In this document: positions 1 through 7,336 of the stretch, in pieces
Layout of the letters: the number at the start of each line of letters is the position of its first letter
How positions within the stretch are numbered: position 1 is the stretch's first letter
Source: JBHJOF01 sp050330055
Lineage (GTDB): Bacteria > Pseudomonadota > Alphaproteobacteria > Kiloniellales > JAKSDN01
DNA: 23,735 bases
Direction: 5' to 3'
Assembly (NCBI GenBank): GCA_050330055.1
Contig: JBHJOF010000150.1
Span: 1 to 23,735, forward strand
The notes under the pieces: model-generated
What the model saw: the letters and a program-made list of their open reading frames with translations, nothing else
Database searches by the model: none
What the model was told of the DNA's origin: nothing
Made by a program: the position numbers and the translations under genes

Positions 1-1125
1 GCGCTGGTGCCGGAACGGCTCGCGCCCACTGCCGATTACGTGCTCGACACTATCCGCGCCGCCTATCCGAGTCTGCAGATCCCCTATCACGCGCGTTGGC
101 GCCACTTCGCGGTCGGCGGCCGCGACCGTTGGGCCGAGCTAGTGGAACGGGCCGGCCTGCACGACCGGGCCGAGGCCGCGCGGGTCGGCTTCGACCTGGT
201 GGTGACCTCGGTGCTGCTGGACGCCGGGGCCGGCGAGCGCTGGCGCTATCGCGAGCCGGCGAGTGGCCAGAGCTTCGCCCGCTCCGAGGGGCTGGCGGTG
301 GCCTCCTTCGATCTATTCGCCGCCGGCGGCTTCTCCAGCGATCCGAAACGTCCCCTGCGCGCCGACGCCGCGGCCTTGCGAGGCTTGCCGGAAGGGACCC
401 TGACGGCGGGCTTCCAGGTGACGGCGGACAATCCGCTGGTCGGATTGCAGGGTCGCCTCGACCTGATGCGCCGTCTCGGCGAGGCGCTGGAGGCCGAGCC
501 GGACCTCTTCGGTGCCGACGCACCGCGCCCGGGCGGCCTCTACGACTACCTGGCCGGTCAGGCCGCGGGCGGCGCGCTGCCCGCCAAGGCGATCCTGGCG
601 GCCGTGCTGCGCGGCTTCGCGCCGATCTGGCCGGGCCGGCTGAACCTGGATGATGCCAACCTGGGCGACGTCTGGCGCCACCCGGCAATACGCACGGACG
701 ACCTGACCGACGGCCTGGTGCCCTTCCACAAGCTGTCGCAGTGGCTGACCTACTCGCTGGTCGAGCCGCTGGAGGCCGCCAACATCGGGGTGACCGGACT
801 GGACGCCCTGACCGGCCTGCCGGAGTACCGCAACGGCGGCCTGCTGATCGACTGCGGCCTGCTGCGCCCCAAGCACCCGGCCGTGCTGGGCGAGACGCAC
901 CGGCCGGAGGACGTGGTGATCGTCGAGTGGCGCGCGCTGACCGTGGCGCTGCTCGACCGCCTGGCCGAGCTGATCCGCGCGCGCCTGGGTCTCGACCAGG
1001 TGGCGCTGCCGCTAGCCAAGGTGCTGGAGGGCGGCACCTGGAGCGCCGGGCGCCGCATCGCCGCCGAACGGCGGCCGGGCGGCCCGCCGCCGATCCGGCT
1101 GGAGAGCGACGGCACGGTTTTCTAG
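1..1125 (+). CDS. DUF1688 / URC4-type uracil catabolism protein (5' partial)
   Basis: The reading frame is open through the left edge, so the true start lies outside the window. The GTG at position 7 is unlikely to be the start, because family members carry a few dozen more N-terminal residues. The PYHARWRHF motif encoded at 82-108 and the long conserved C-terminal body match DUF1688, the family of yeast URC4/URG3. Family knowledge: URC4 is needed for the URC route of uracil breakdown, which ends in urea and 3-hydroxypropionate, but its chemical step is unresolved. No signal peptide or membrane segment is visible in the part present. The next gene, 64 nt downstream on the same strand, is uracil phosphoribosyltransferase, the other enzyme of that route (URC6 in yeast), which strongly supports the assignment. 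A URC1-like GTP cyclohydrolase II homologue would be expected just upstream, outside the window. Confidence 0.88.
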   Translation, partial: ALVPERLAPTADYVLDTIRAAYPSLQIPYHARWRHFAVGGRDRWAELVERAGLHDRAEAARVGFDLVVTSVLLDAGAGERWRYREPASGQSFARSEGLAVASFDLFAAGGFSSDPKRPLRADAAALRGLPEGTLTAGFQVTADNPLVGLQGRLDLMRRLGEALEAEPDLFGADAPRPGGLYDYLAGQAAGGALPAKAILAAVLRGFAPIWPGRLNLDDANLGDVWRHPAIRTDDLTDGLVPFHKLSQWLTYSLVEPLEAANIGVTGLDALTGLPEYRNGGLLIDCGLLRPKHPAVLGETHRPEDVVIVEWRALTVALLDRLAELIRARLGLDQVALPLAKVLEGGTWSAGRRIAAERRPGGPPPIRLESDGTVF

Positions 1126-1189
1126 ACTTGCGCTTCGGCGCACAGGATAAAGACGCCTGGGAACAATGGCGATCGGGGAGGGCTTCGCA

Positions 1190-1822
1190 ATGACCGGCAA
1201 CGTCACCGTCGTGGACCATCCGCTGGTCCAGCACAAGCTGACCCTGATGCGCGAGCGCGACACGCCCTCGGCCGTGTTCCGCCAGCTGCTGCGCGAGATC
1301 AGCCTGCTGCTGGCCTACGAGGTGCTGCGCGACCTCAAGACCAGCCTCATCACCATCGAAACCCCCCTGGCCGAGACCGAGGCCCCGGTGCTCAAGGGCA
1401 AGAAGCTCTGCTTCGTCTCGATCCTGCGCGCCGGCAACGGCCTCTTGGACGGCATGCTCGACCTGGTGCCCTCGGCCCGGGTCGGCCACATCGGCCTCTA
1501 CCGCGATCCCGAGACGCTGCAGCCGGTGGAATACTATCTGAAGCTGCCCGACGCCATGGAGGACCGGGCCGTGGTCGTGGTCGATCCTATGCTGGCCACC
1601 GGCAATTCGGCGGTCGCCGCCGTGCAGCGCCTGAAGGAGCACGGTGCCCGCACCATCAAGTTCGTCTGCCTCCTGGCTGCGCCCGAGGGCGTCAAGGCAT
1701 TGCACGACGCCCACCCCGACGTGCCGATCTTTACTGCCGCGATCGACAGCCACCTGAACGACCACGGCTACATCGTGCCCGGCCTGGGCGACGCCGGCGA
1801 CCGCATGTTCGGCACCAAATAA
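1190..1822 (+). CDS. upp: uracil phosphoribosyltransferase
   Basis: Cytosolic enzyme that converts uracil and PRPP to UMP and pyrophosphate. The 210-residue product has the usual family length. The PRPP loop VVVDPMLATGNS lies at residues 129-140, and the uracil-binding C-terminal stretch YIVPGLGDAGDR at 194-205. An in-frame ATG at 1166 would add eight residues. I chose 1190 because GGGGAGGG sits about 6 nt before it and the resulting protein begins like other UPRTs. It follows the URC4-type gene by 64 nt, so besides pyrimidine salvage it probably feeds UMP (or a ribosylated uracil) into the URC degradation route. That second role is inferred from context. Nothing unusual in the sequence. Confidence 0.96.
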   Translation: MTGNVTVVDHPLVQHKLTLMRERDTPSAVFRQLLREISLLLAYEVLRDLKTSLITIETPLAETEAPVLKGKKLCFVSILRAGNGLLDGMLDLVPSARVGHIGLYRDPETLQPVEYYLKLPDAMEDRAVVVVDPMLATGNSAVAAVQRLKEHGARTIKFVCLLAAPEGVKALHDAHPDVPIFTAAIDSHLNDHGYIVPGLGDAGDRMFGTK

Positions 1823-1882
1823 ATCCCGATCGTCATCGGCGCCGGCATGGCGCTGTCACCGGTATAAAGGGGGGGCTCGGAG

Positions 1883-3085
1883 ATGGAGCAAATCGTTACG
1901 ATCCGCAATGGCGAGAAGGTCGAGGGCACCTTCTCGGCGGCGGAGATGGACTCGCGGCTGGCCCGGCTGCGCCGCCACATGGCGCAAAGCGGCATCGGTC
2001 ACGCGCTCTTCACCTCGTATCACAACATCAGCTACTACAGCGACTTCCTCTACTGCTCCTTCGGCCGGCCCTACGGCCTGGTCGTCACCGACGAGAGCTC
2101 GACCAGCATCAGCGCCAACATCGACGGCGGCCAGCCCTGGCGGCGCACCTACGGCGACAACCTGATCTACACCGACTGGCAGCGCGACAACTACATCCGT
2201 GCGGTCCAGCGGCTGGTCAGGGACGGCGGTACGGTCGGGATCGAGTTCGATCACGTCACGCTGCAGACCTTGGAGAAGCTGAAGGCGGCGCTGCCGGGCT
2301 CCACCTTCGTCGATATCGCGGCGCCGGCCATGCGCCTGCGCATGGTCAAGTCGCGGGAGGAGATCGCGCTCATCAGGGAAGGCGCCCGCATCGCCGACAT
2401 CGGCGGCGCGGCCTGCGTCGAGGCGATCGGCGAGGGCGTGCCCGAGCACGAGGTGGCGCTGCATTCGACCCAGGCCATGGTGCGCGAGATCGCGCGCCGC
2501 TTCCCGCAGGCCGAGCTGATGGACAGCTGGACCTGGTTCCAGTCCGGCATCAACACCGACGGCGCCCACAACCCCGTCACCTCGCGCAGGCTGCGGCGCG
2601 GCGACATCCTGAGCCTCAACTGCTTTCCCATGATCGCCGGCTACTACACGGCCCTCGAGCGCACGCTGTTCCTCAAGCATTGCCCGGACGCCCATTTGCG
2701 GCTGTGGGAGATCAACTGCCAGGTGCACGACCAGGGCAAGAAGCTGATCAAGCCGGGCGCGCGCTGCTGCGATATCGCGCGCGAGCTGAATGCAATCTAC
2801 GACGCGCACGACCTGCTGCAGTACCGCACCTTCGGCTATGGCCACTCCTTCGGCGTGCTGTGCCACTACTATGGCCGCGAGGCCGGGCTTGAGCTGCGTG
2901 AGGACATCGAGACCGTGCTGGAGCCTGGCATGGTCGTCTCGATGGAGCCCATGATCATGCTGCCGGAGGGCCATCCGGGAGCCGGCGGCTACCGCGAGCA
3001 CGACATCCTCGTGGTGACCGACGGCGGCCACGAGAACCTGACCGGGTTTCCCTACGGCCCGGCGCACAATATCGTCAAGCCATGA
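1883..3085 (+). CDS. creatinase (creatine amidinohydrolase), M24 'pita-bread' fold
   Basis: Hydrolyses creatine to sarcosine and urea in the cytosol. The 400-residue product is close to the 403 of Pseudomonas putida creatinase, and as I recall that protein the two are collinear. N-terminal domain about 1-155; C-terminal M24-fold domain about 160-395. The catalytic His is H229 (in DGAHNPVT; H232 in P. putida). Substrate-side residues are also present: F60 and R62 (given by the partner subunit), Y255, E259 and E355. Unlike metal-dependent M24 peptidases, creatinase needs no metal, and the retained His favours creatinase over prolidase. The ATG at 1883 follows a G-rich ribosome-binding site with about 7 nt spacing. 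It lies 60 nt after upp, so co-transcription is possible. No creatininase or sarcosine oxidase gene is in the window. A guanidino-compound hydrolase of slightly different specificity is possible. Confidence 0.93.
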   Translation: MEQIVTIRNGEKVEGTFSAAEMDSRLARLRRHMAQSGIGHALFTSYHNISYYSDFLYCSFGRPYGLVVTDESSTSISANIDGGQPWRRTYGDNLIYTDWQRDNYIRAVQRLVRDGGTVGIEFDHVTLQTLEKLKAALPGSTFVDIAAPAMRLRMVKSREEIALIREGARIADIGGAACVEAIGEGVPEHEVALHSTQAMVREIARRFPQAELMDSWTWFQSGINTDGAHNPVTSRRLRRGDILSLNCFPMIAGYYTALERTLFLKHCPDAHLRLWEINCQVHDQGKKLIKPGARCCDIARELNAIYDAHDLLQYRTFGYGHSFGVLCHYYGREAGLELREDIETVLEPGMVVSMEPMIMLPEGHPGAGGYREHDILVVTDGGHENLTGFPYGPAHNIVKP

Positions 3086-3128
3086 CGTGCGCGCGACCGG
3101 TTGACTTCGGTGGGCTATAGTCGGCGCC

Positions 3129-4064
3129 ATGGAGTACCGCGAGCTCGGCAGGACCGGCCTGAAGCCCTCGGTGATCGGCTTCGGCTGCAACAACATCGCG
3201 GCCCGCGGGCGCTCGCGGCGCGAGGTCGTGGCCACCCTGGAGGCGGCGCTCGACCAAGGTGTTACCTACTTCGACACGGCCGACCGCTACAGCTTCGGCG
3301 CCAGTGAGCGGCTGCTCGGCGAGGTCGTCAGGGGCCGGCGCGAGCAGGTCATCATCTGCTCCAAGGCTGGCCATCCGCTGGGCCCGCGGCAGCGCCTCAA
3401 GGACCTGCTGAAGCCCTGGGCCAGGCGACTGAAGCGCTCGAAGGCGGGCACGCGCGTCGTCGCTTCGGTGCGCGACAGCTTCGAGCAGCACATTTTCGAG
3501 CCGGCCTACATCGGCCAGGCGATCGAGGCCAGCCTGCGCCGACTTGGCACCGACTATCTCGACGTCTTCCTGCTGCACAACCCACCGGCTCCCGTCATCC
3601 TGGATGGCGCGGTCTTCGAGGCGGTCAGGCGGGCCAGGGAGCGCGGCTTGATCCGCCACTACGGCGTCTCGATCCCCCAGGTCATGCTGCACCAGGAAGA
3701 CGCGCTCAGCCGCTTGCTGGCCGACCCGGAGCTCGGCGTGCTTCAGACGCGTCTGAATGTCCGCAACCGCGCGGCTGCCGGCAAGCTGCTCGCCAGGGCA
3801 GCGGAGCAGCAGATCGGAATCGTCACCTTCGAGCCGCTCGGCAAAGGCGAGCTGATAAGCGATCCCAAGATGCGCGACGCCTTGTCGGCACAGCCGGGGC
3901 GCACGGCGGCGCAGACTGCGCTGCGCTTTGCCATGGCGCAGCCGCGCGTCTCCGTGGTGCTGGTCGGCACCACGCAGCGGCGTCATCTGGACGAGGACCT
4001 GGCCGCCCTGGCCAGCCCGACCCTCAGCGCCGAGGAGCTGCAGCGCCTCGCGGCCCTGGCTTAG
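3129..4064 (+). CDS. aldo/keto reductase family oxidoreductase
   Basis: NAD(P)H-dependent reductase of carbonyl compounds, 311 residues, predicted cytosolic TIM barrel. The AKR catalytic tetrad is visible: D49, Y54 (in FDTADRYSFGASE), K79 (in CSKAG) and H150 (in FLLHNPP). A C-terminal NADP(H)-binding stretch, SVVLVGTTQRRHL, is near residues 275-290. The substrate cannot be read from the sequence. It lies 43 nt after the creatinase gene on the same strand. Its stop codon (TAG, 4062-4064) overlaps that of the convergent DUF6352 gene (TAA on the other strand, 4061-4063), so no terminator fits between them. The insertion around residues 83-110 (rich in K and R) is a little longer than in short AKRs. 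No strong Shine-Dalgarno is seen before the ATG. Confidence 0.92.
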   Translation: MEYRELGRTGLKPSVIGFGCNNIAARGRSRREVVATLEAALDQGVTYFDTADRYSFGASERLLGEVVRGRREQVIICSKAGHPLGPRQRLKDLLKPWARRLKRSKAGTRVVASVRDSFEQHIFEPAYIGQAIEASLRRLGTDYLDVFLLHNPPAPVILDGAVFEAVRRARERGLIRHYGVSIPQVMLHQEDALSRLLADPELGVLQTRLNVRNRAAAGKLLARAAEQQIGIVTFEPLGKGELISDPKMRDALSAQPGRTAAQTALRFAMAQPRVSVVLVGTTQRRHLDEDLAALASPTLSAEELQRLAALA

Positions 4065-5077
4065 GACGCCTCGGCCAGCGGCAGGTTGACCAGCAGATTC
4101 TGCGGCTTGAGGCGCAGCCGCTTGTCCTCGGTCATGCAGAGCGCCAGGTAGACCGGCCGCCCGGAGATCGCCGGCAGCATCACGGCCGGGTCCTGAAACT
4201 CCAGGCGGAACAGCGCCAGCAGGCGCTCCATGCGCGTCTCGTCGACCTCGACGTCGTTGTAGAGGTCGTTCAGCAGCTGGCTACCCTCGGCATCGAGGCC
4301 GATGTGCCAGACCCACTTTTCGTCGGTGATTTGCTGCACCGGCTGGATGGAGATATCAATGTCGAGAAAATGCCGGACCCATGCTTCGAGCACGCGGCAG
4401 AGCGCGTCCAGGCCGGGCGCGGTGAAGTTGAGCGCCAGCACGGTGTCGTAGTTCTGCGCCCGGCCCCAGTAGAGCTGCGCATTCTCCTCGCTCAGCACGT
4501 CGAGCTCGACGCTGCGCAGCGGCGTGCGCGATTCGGCCACGAGCTGGCCGAGCGCGCCGAAGCCGCCGGTGGTGGCGTACATCTCCACCGTCTCGGCGTC
4601 GGCTGCCAGGATGGCGCCCTCCTGTAGCGTGACACGTTGCTCGCGGAACAGCAGCTCGGCGGCCCGGGCGCGCAGGCCGTCCTCGCAGCCCTCCAGCAGG
4701 TTGCGCGCGATCGCGTGGGCCATCTGGTCGAGGAACAGCGGCGGCACCGGCACCGGCCCGGGCGCGAGGAAGCATTGCAGGTAGCAGTCCTCGAGCGTCC
4801 CGGCGGCGACCAGGCGGTCGCGGAAGGCGAGCACTACCTGATAGTTCTCGCGCGCGTCGGGGTCGGCCAGCGCGGCCAGCCGCTCTCCCGAGACCCGTTC
4901 GCGCGGGTTGACCATCAGGGCCTCGTGCAGCCGGCGCTCGGCGGCGCAGGATTCGGGTACCGGCTGCAGCTCGGGGCGGCGGAAATACGCGCGCAGGAAA
5001 TCATCGGTGACCGCGAGATGCCCGCGCGCATCCCGCCGCAGCAAGTTAAAGCCGGAATCGCGCCAGAAATCGGCCAT
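4061..5077 (-). CDS. DUF6352 family protein
   Basis: Conserved alphaproteobacterial protein of unknown function, 338 residues, with no signal peptide or membrane segment, so probably cytosolic. I recognise the N-terminal pattern ADFWRDSGFNLLRRDARGHLAVTDDFLRAYFRRPEL and the following PESCAAERRLHEAL as typical of DUF6352. The reading frame stays open for another 190 codons upstream, but that extension is Arg/Pro/Ala-rich shadow sequence reading through the NDUFA12 gene. The ATG at 5077 is where family-like sequence begins. No clear ribosome-binding site precedes it. It converges on the aldo/keto reductase gene with overlapping stop codons and diverges from NDUFA12. No catalytic motif is evident. 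The middle is rich in acidic and aromatic residues. I cannot propose a function. Confidence 0.82.
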   Translation of the reverse strand: MADFWRDSGFNLLRRDARGHLAVTDDFLRAYFRRPELQPVPESCAAERRLHEALMVNPRERVSGERLAALADPDARENYQVVLAFRDRLVAAGTLEDCYLQCFLAPGPVPVPPLFLDQMAHAIARNLLEGCEDGLRARAAELLFREQRVTLQEGAILAADAETVEMYATTGGFGALGQLVAESRTPLRSVELDVLSEENAQLYWGRAQNYDTVLALNFTAPGLDALCRVLEAWVRHFLDIDISIQPVQQITDEKWVWHIGLDAEGSQLLNDLYNDVEVDETRMERLLALFRLEFQDPAVMLPAISGRPVYLALCMTEDKRLRLKPQNLLVNLPLAEAS

Positions 5078-5131
5078 GTAAGGTTCTATATCGGTCGCTG
5101 CCGGCCGCTGTCCAGCGCCCCCATGGGACCT

Positions 5132-5150
5132 GGGGCCGGCTGCCGGCCCC
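5132..5150. repeat. perfect GC hairpin in the DUF6352/NDUFA12 divergent gap
   Basis: GGGGCCGG (5132-5139) and CCGGCCCC (5143-5150) form an 8-bp perfect stem around a 3-nt CTG loop. It lies in the 179-nt gap between two divergent genes, so it could be in either leader transcript or be an operator. No U-run follows on either strand, so it is not an ordinary intrinsic terminator. Function unknown. Confidence 0.5.
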
Positions 5151-5256
5151 CGACTGCCTGAGGGCCCTGGACGGGCCGGCATTGCGGTGCAATAGTCGCC
5201 CGCGCCGGGGCCCCTTTGGCTCTGGGGAGTCACGGGCGCGGCGCTGGAGTATGACG

Positions 5257-5637
5257 ATGACCGGTATGTCCTGGGGCACCCGCCTCTACACCTGGCTGCG
5301 CGGCGAGAAAGTCGGGAGCGACCGCTTCGGCAACCGCTACTACCGGGAAAAGGGTGGCGGCCACGTGCATCGCGACTCGATCCGAAAGGAGCGCCGCTGG
5401 GTGATCTACAACGGCGAGGTCGAGGCCAGCCGGGTGCCTCCGGAGTGGCATGCTTGGCTGCATCACACTGTGAGCCAGCCGCCGCCGGAGGGTGGGCCGC
5501 TGCGCAAGCCCTGGCAGAAGGAGCATCTGCCGAACCTGACCGGAACCGACCAGGCCTATCGGCCCCCAGGCCATACCCTGAAGGGTGGCCGGCGAGCGCC
5601 CGGCACCGGCGACTACGAGCCCTGGACGCCCTCGTGA
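5257..5637 (+). CDS. NADH:ubiquinone oxidoreductase accessory subunit, NDUFA12 family
   Basis: Supernumerary subunit of respiratory complex I (B17.2 in mitochondria, found in alphaproteobacteria), bound to the matrix/cytoplasmic arm. The 126-residue product has the family signatures: WGTRLYTWLRGEKVGSDRFGNRYY near the start, then RRWVIYNGEVEASRVPPEWHAWLHH, followed by a Pro-rich tail. ATGs occur at 5251, 5257 and 5266. I chose 5257 because GGAG at 5246-5249 is 7 nt away, whereas only 1 nt separates it from 5251. Upstream in-frame codons from 5182 encode non-family Arg-rich sequence and are not used. mlaD follows after 62 nt on the same strand, a pairing I recall as common in this order. No main nuo operon is in the window. 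Confidence 0.93.
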   Translation: MTGMSWGTRLYTWLRGEKVGSDRFGNRYYREKGGGHVHRDSIRKERRWVIYNGEVEASRVPPEWHAWLHHTVSQPPPEGGPLRKPWQKEHLPNLTGTDQAYRPPGHTLKGGRRAPGTGDYEPWTPS

Positions 5638-5699
5638 GCCTCGACGCCATCCCGGCGGGGGCCGCCGCGCTCGGGCGGCGCAGCTAGGAAGGGACCGCG

Positions 5700-6161
5700 A
5701 TGCGCAGGAACATCATTGAAACCGTGATGGGCGGCGTGGTGCTGCTGGTGGCGATCGTATTCGTGATCTTCGCCTTTCGCACCAGCGACGTGACGACCAC
5801 GCGCGGCTATCAGATCAGGGCGCAGTTCGACGATGCATCCGGTCTGGCACCGGGCACCGACGTGCGCATGGCCGGCGTCAAGATCGGCGCCGTGACGAGC
5901 CAGAGCCTGGACCCGCAGACCTTTCTGGCCACCGTCGTCATGAATATTGACGACAACATCAAGCTGCCGACCGATACCTCGGCGCGGATCATCCCGGACG
6001 GTCTGCTCGGCGGCAACTTCGTCTCGCTCGATCCTGGCGGCGAGGAGACCAGCATCGAGCCCGGCGGCACCATCCAGTACACCCAAGGCTCAATCAACGT
6101 GGTCGACCTGCTGGGCCGCTTCATTTTCAGCGCGGCCGACGCCGCGGGCAGATCGGAATAG
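5700..6161 (+). CDS. mlaD: MlaD, MCE-domain lipid-transport protein
   Basis: Inner-membrane-anchored substrate-binding part of the Mla phospholipid trafficking system, which maintains outer-membrane lipid asymmetry. The 153-residue product has one N-terminal transmembrane helix (about 9-26) and a single MCE/MlaD domain (about 38-115, including YQIRAQFDDASGLAPGTDVR and IPDGLLGGNFVSLDPGG). A short hydrophobic C-terminal segment, INVVDLLGRFIF, is typical of MlaD. AGGAAGGGA about 5 nt upstream supports the ATG at 5700. The other Mla components (mlaE, mlaF, mlaC) are not next to it, so the ABC transporter must be encoded elsewhere. The downstream gene is a methyltransferase with no evident functional link. 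Confidence 0.94.
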   Translation: MRRNIIETVMGGVVLLVAIVFVIFAFRTSDVTTTRGYQIRAQFDDASGLAPGTDVRMAGVKIGAVTSQSLDPQTFLATVVMNIDDNIKLPTDTSARIIPDGLLGGNFVSLDPGGEETSIEPGGTIQYTQGSINVVDLLGRFIFSAADAAGRSE

Positions 6162-6204
6162 CGATGGCGCTGGCCGTTTCGACGGCAACGGCAATCGTTC
6201 GATC

Positions 6205-6972
6205 ATGAGCAACCAGCTGCGCCCGAACCAGGATTGGGACCCGGCACGCTACGCGCGCAGCGCCCGCTTCGTCTCCGATCTGGGCGAGCCGCTGCTGGGA
6301 ATGCTGGCGCCGCACAAGGGCGAGCAGGTGCTCGACCTGGGCTGTGGTGACGGCGCGCTGACCGAGAAGATCGCCGCGCTCGGCGCCGAGGTGATCGGCG
6401 TCGACGGCAGCGCCGAGCAAGTCGCTGCCGCCCGGGCCCGAGGCCTGGACGCCCAGGTTGCAGACGGCCAGGCGCTCGCCTTCGAGGCCGAGTTCGACGC
6501 AGTCTTCTCGAACGCCGCGCTGCACTGGATGAAGGACCAGCGCGCGGTGATCGACGGAGTCTGGCGGGCGCTCAAGCCGGGCGGCCGCTTTGTCTGCGAG
6601 ATGGGCGGAGCAGGCAATGTGGCGCGAATCCGCGCTGCCCTGGCGGTCGCCCTGGAACGGCGCGGCCTGGATGCCGCGGCGGTGGATCCCTGGGTCTTTC
6701 CCGACATGGTGGAGCAGCGCGCCTTGCTTGAGGCGCGTGGCTTCATGGTGCGCTCGATCGAGCTCTTCGACCGCCCGACGCCGCTGCCGGGCGAGATGGC
6801 GGACTGGCTGGAGGTCTTCGCTCGTGTCTTCCTGGGCTCGGTGCCCGAGGACGAGCGGACGGCGCTGCTGGCCGAGGTCGGCGAGGCGCTGCGGCCGGCG
6901 CTCTGGGACGCGGAGCGTGGCTGGACCGCCGACTACGTTCGACTGCGATTCGAGGCGGTGAAGCCGGCCTAG
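6205..6972 (+). CDS. class I SAM-dependent methyltransferase
   Basis: A 255-residue cytosolic methyltransferase. The SAM-binding motif I, VLDLGCGDGAL, is at about 42-52, the acidic ribose-contacting residue is D67 (in GVDGS), and FDAVFSNAALHWM is at 97-109. Motif III-like LKPGGRFV is at about 123-130. The early W-DPARYA stretch and NAALHW resemble trans-aconitate 2-methyltransferase and related small-molecule methyltransferases, but the substrate cannot be assigned. The open frame extends upstream through mlaD, but that is shadow sequence, and the ATG at 6205 starts family-like sequence. No good ribosome-binding site precedes it. It starts 43 nt after mlaD, so it may be read through from that gene. 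Confidence 0.9.
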   Translation: MSNQLRPNQDWDPARYARSARFVSDLGEPLLGMLAPHKGEQVLDLGCGDGALTEKIAALGAEVIGVDGSAEQVAAARARGLDAQVADGQALAFEAEFDAVFSNAALHWMKDQRAVIDGVWRALKPGGRFVCEMGGAGNVARIRAALAVALERRGLDAAAVDPWVFPDMVEQRALLEARGFMVRSIELFDRPTPLPGEMADWLEVFARVFLGSVPEDERTALLAEVGEALRPALWDAERGWTADYVRLRFEAVKPA

Positions 6973-6986
6973 CGCTCTCTTGGCCC

Positions 6987-7000
6987 CTTGGCCGGCCAAG
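6987..7000. repeat. 14-bp perfect palindrome
   Basis: CTTGGCCGGCCAAG reads the same on both strands. It lies 14 nt after the methyltransferase stop and 81 nt before the next start codon. It could be a dimeric repressor site. There is no loop, so it would be a poor RNA hairpin. See also the second palindrome at 7035-7046. Confidence 0.5.
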
Positions 7001-7034
7001 CTTGCGCTGCCCTGCCGGCCACCTTAAGTCTTGC

Positions 7035-7046
7035 CTGGACGTCCAG
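7035..7046. repeat. 12-bp perfect palindrome
   Basis: CTGGACGTCCAG is perfectly self-complementary. Its centre is 47 bp from the centre of the 14-bp palindrome at 6987-7000, and both sit in the same 109-nt intergenic gap before the small-protein/DUF2155 pair. It could be an operator. The protein that would bind is unknown. Confidence 0.45.
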
Positions 7047-7067
7047 CGTGGCAGGCGCGACGCCGCT

Positions 7068-7075
7068 AAGGAGGG
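7068..7075 (+). promoter_or_regulatory. strong ribosome-binding site deciding a TTG start
   Basis: AAGGAGGG is a near-perfect match to the anti-Shine-Dalgarno sequence and ends 6 nt before the TTG at 7082. It is among the best ribosome-binding sites in the window and fixes the start of the following small gene, which has no usable ATG before its codon 40. Confidence 0.8.
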
Positions 7076-7081
7076 CGGCTT

Positions 7082-7336
7082 TTGACCCAGTCCAAGAACA
7101 AGGTCTCCTTCCCCACCTGGCGACAGCCGGACGGTGCGCCTGTCTCCTGTACGGAGAAGATCAAGGTCCTCAACGAGAACCTGGAAGAGATCCAACAGAT
7201 GGCGCAGGACGCCCTGGAGGACGGCATTCTGATGGGCTGCGATGAGGCGCAGCTGCGCGAGGTCTTGCGCCAACTCCTGGACAGTTTGGAAAACCCCTAC
7301 GCCGGCAAGGCAAAAGACAAGGGTACCGGGGCGTGA
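7082..7336 (+). CDS. small conserved hypothetical protein with TTG start
   Basis: An 84-residue, soluble, mostly helical and acidic protein with no signal peptide or membrane segment. The start is TTG, backed by AAGGAGGG 6 nt upstream. The first in-frame ATG would cut off nearly half the protein, including the SCTEKIKVLNENLEEIQQM stretch, which looks like the conserved core. Two cysteines are present (in VSCTEK and MGCDEAQ), and the helix LREVLRQLLDSLENPY follows. I have an impression of similar small proteins in other Rhodospirillales but know no function. Its stop (TGA, 7334-7336) overlaps the GTG start of the DUF2155 gene (7333-7335), which implies translational coupling and a shared transcript. 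Confidence 0.78.
   Translation: MTQSKNKVSFPTWRQPDGAPVSCTEKIKVLNENLEEIQQMAQDALEDGILMGCDEAQLREVLRQLLDSLENPYAGKAKDKGTGA

Noticed and set aside
50..1765. 571-codon minus-strand open frame across the URC4 and upp genes
   Set aside because: Low-complexity Arg/Pro/Gly/Ala-rich translation with no recognisable domain, antisense to two clearly recognised genes. This is a usual shadow in high-GC DNA.
1823..1882. Terminator after upp (GCGCC/GGCGC stem)
   Set aside because: Only a 5-bp stem, with no U-run, followed by the ribosome-binding site of the creatinase gene.
3101..3120. TTGACT and CTATAG before the aldo/keto reductase as a promoter
   Set aside because: Only 8 nt separate the two boxes, far too few for a sigma-70 promoter.
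1856..3235. 459-codon minus-strand open frame over the creatinase gene
   Set aside because: Antisense to a strongly conserved enzyme. Its translation has no domain and the composition of a shadow frame.
5078..5650. 190-codon N-terminal extension of the DUF6352 frame
   Set aside because: Arg/Pro/Ser-rich, runs antisense through NDUFA12, and the family-like sequence starts at the ATG at 5077.
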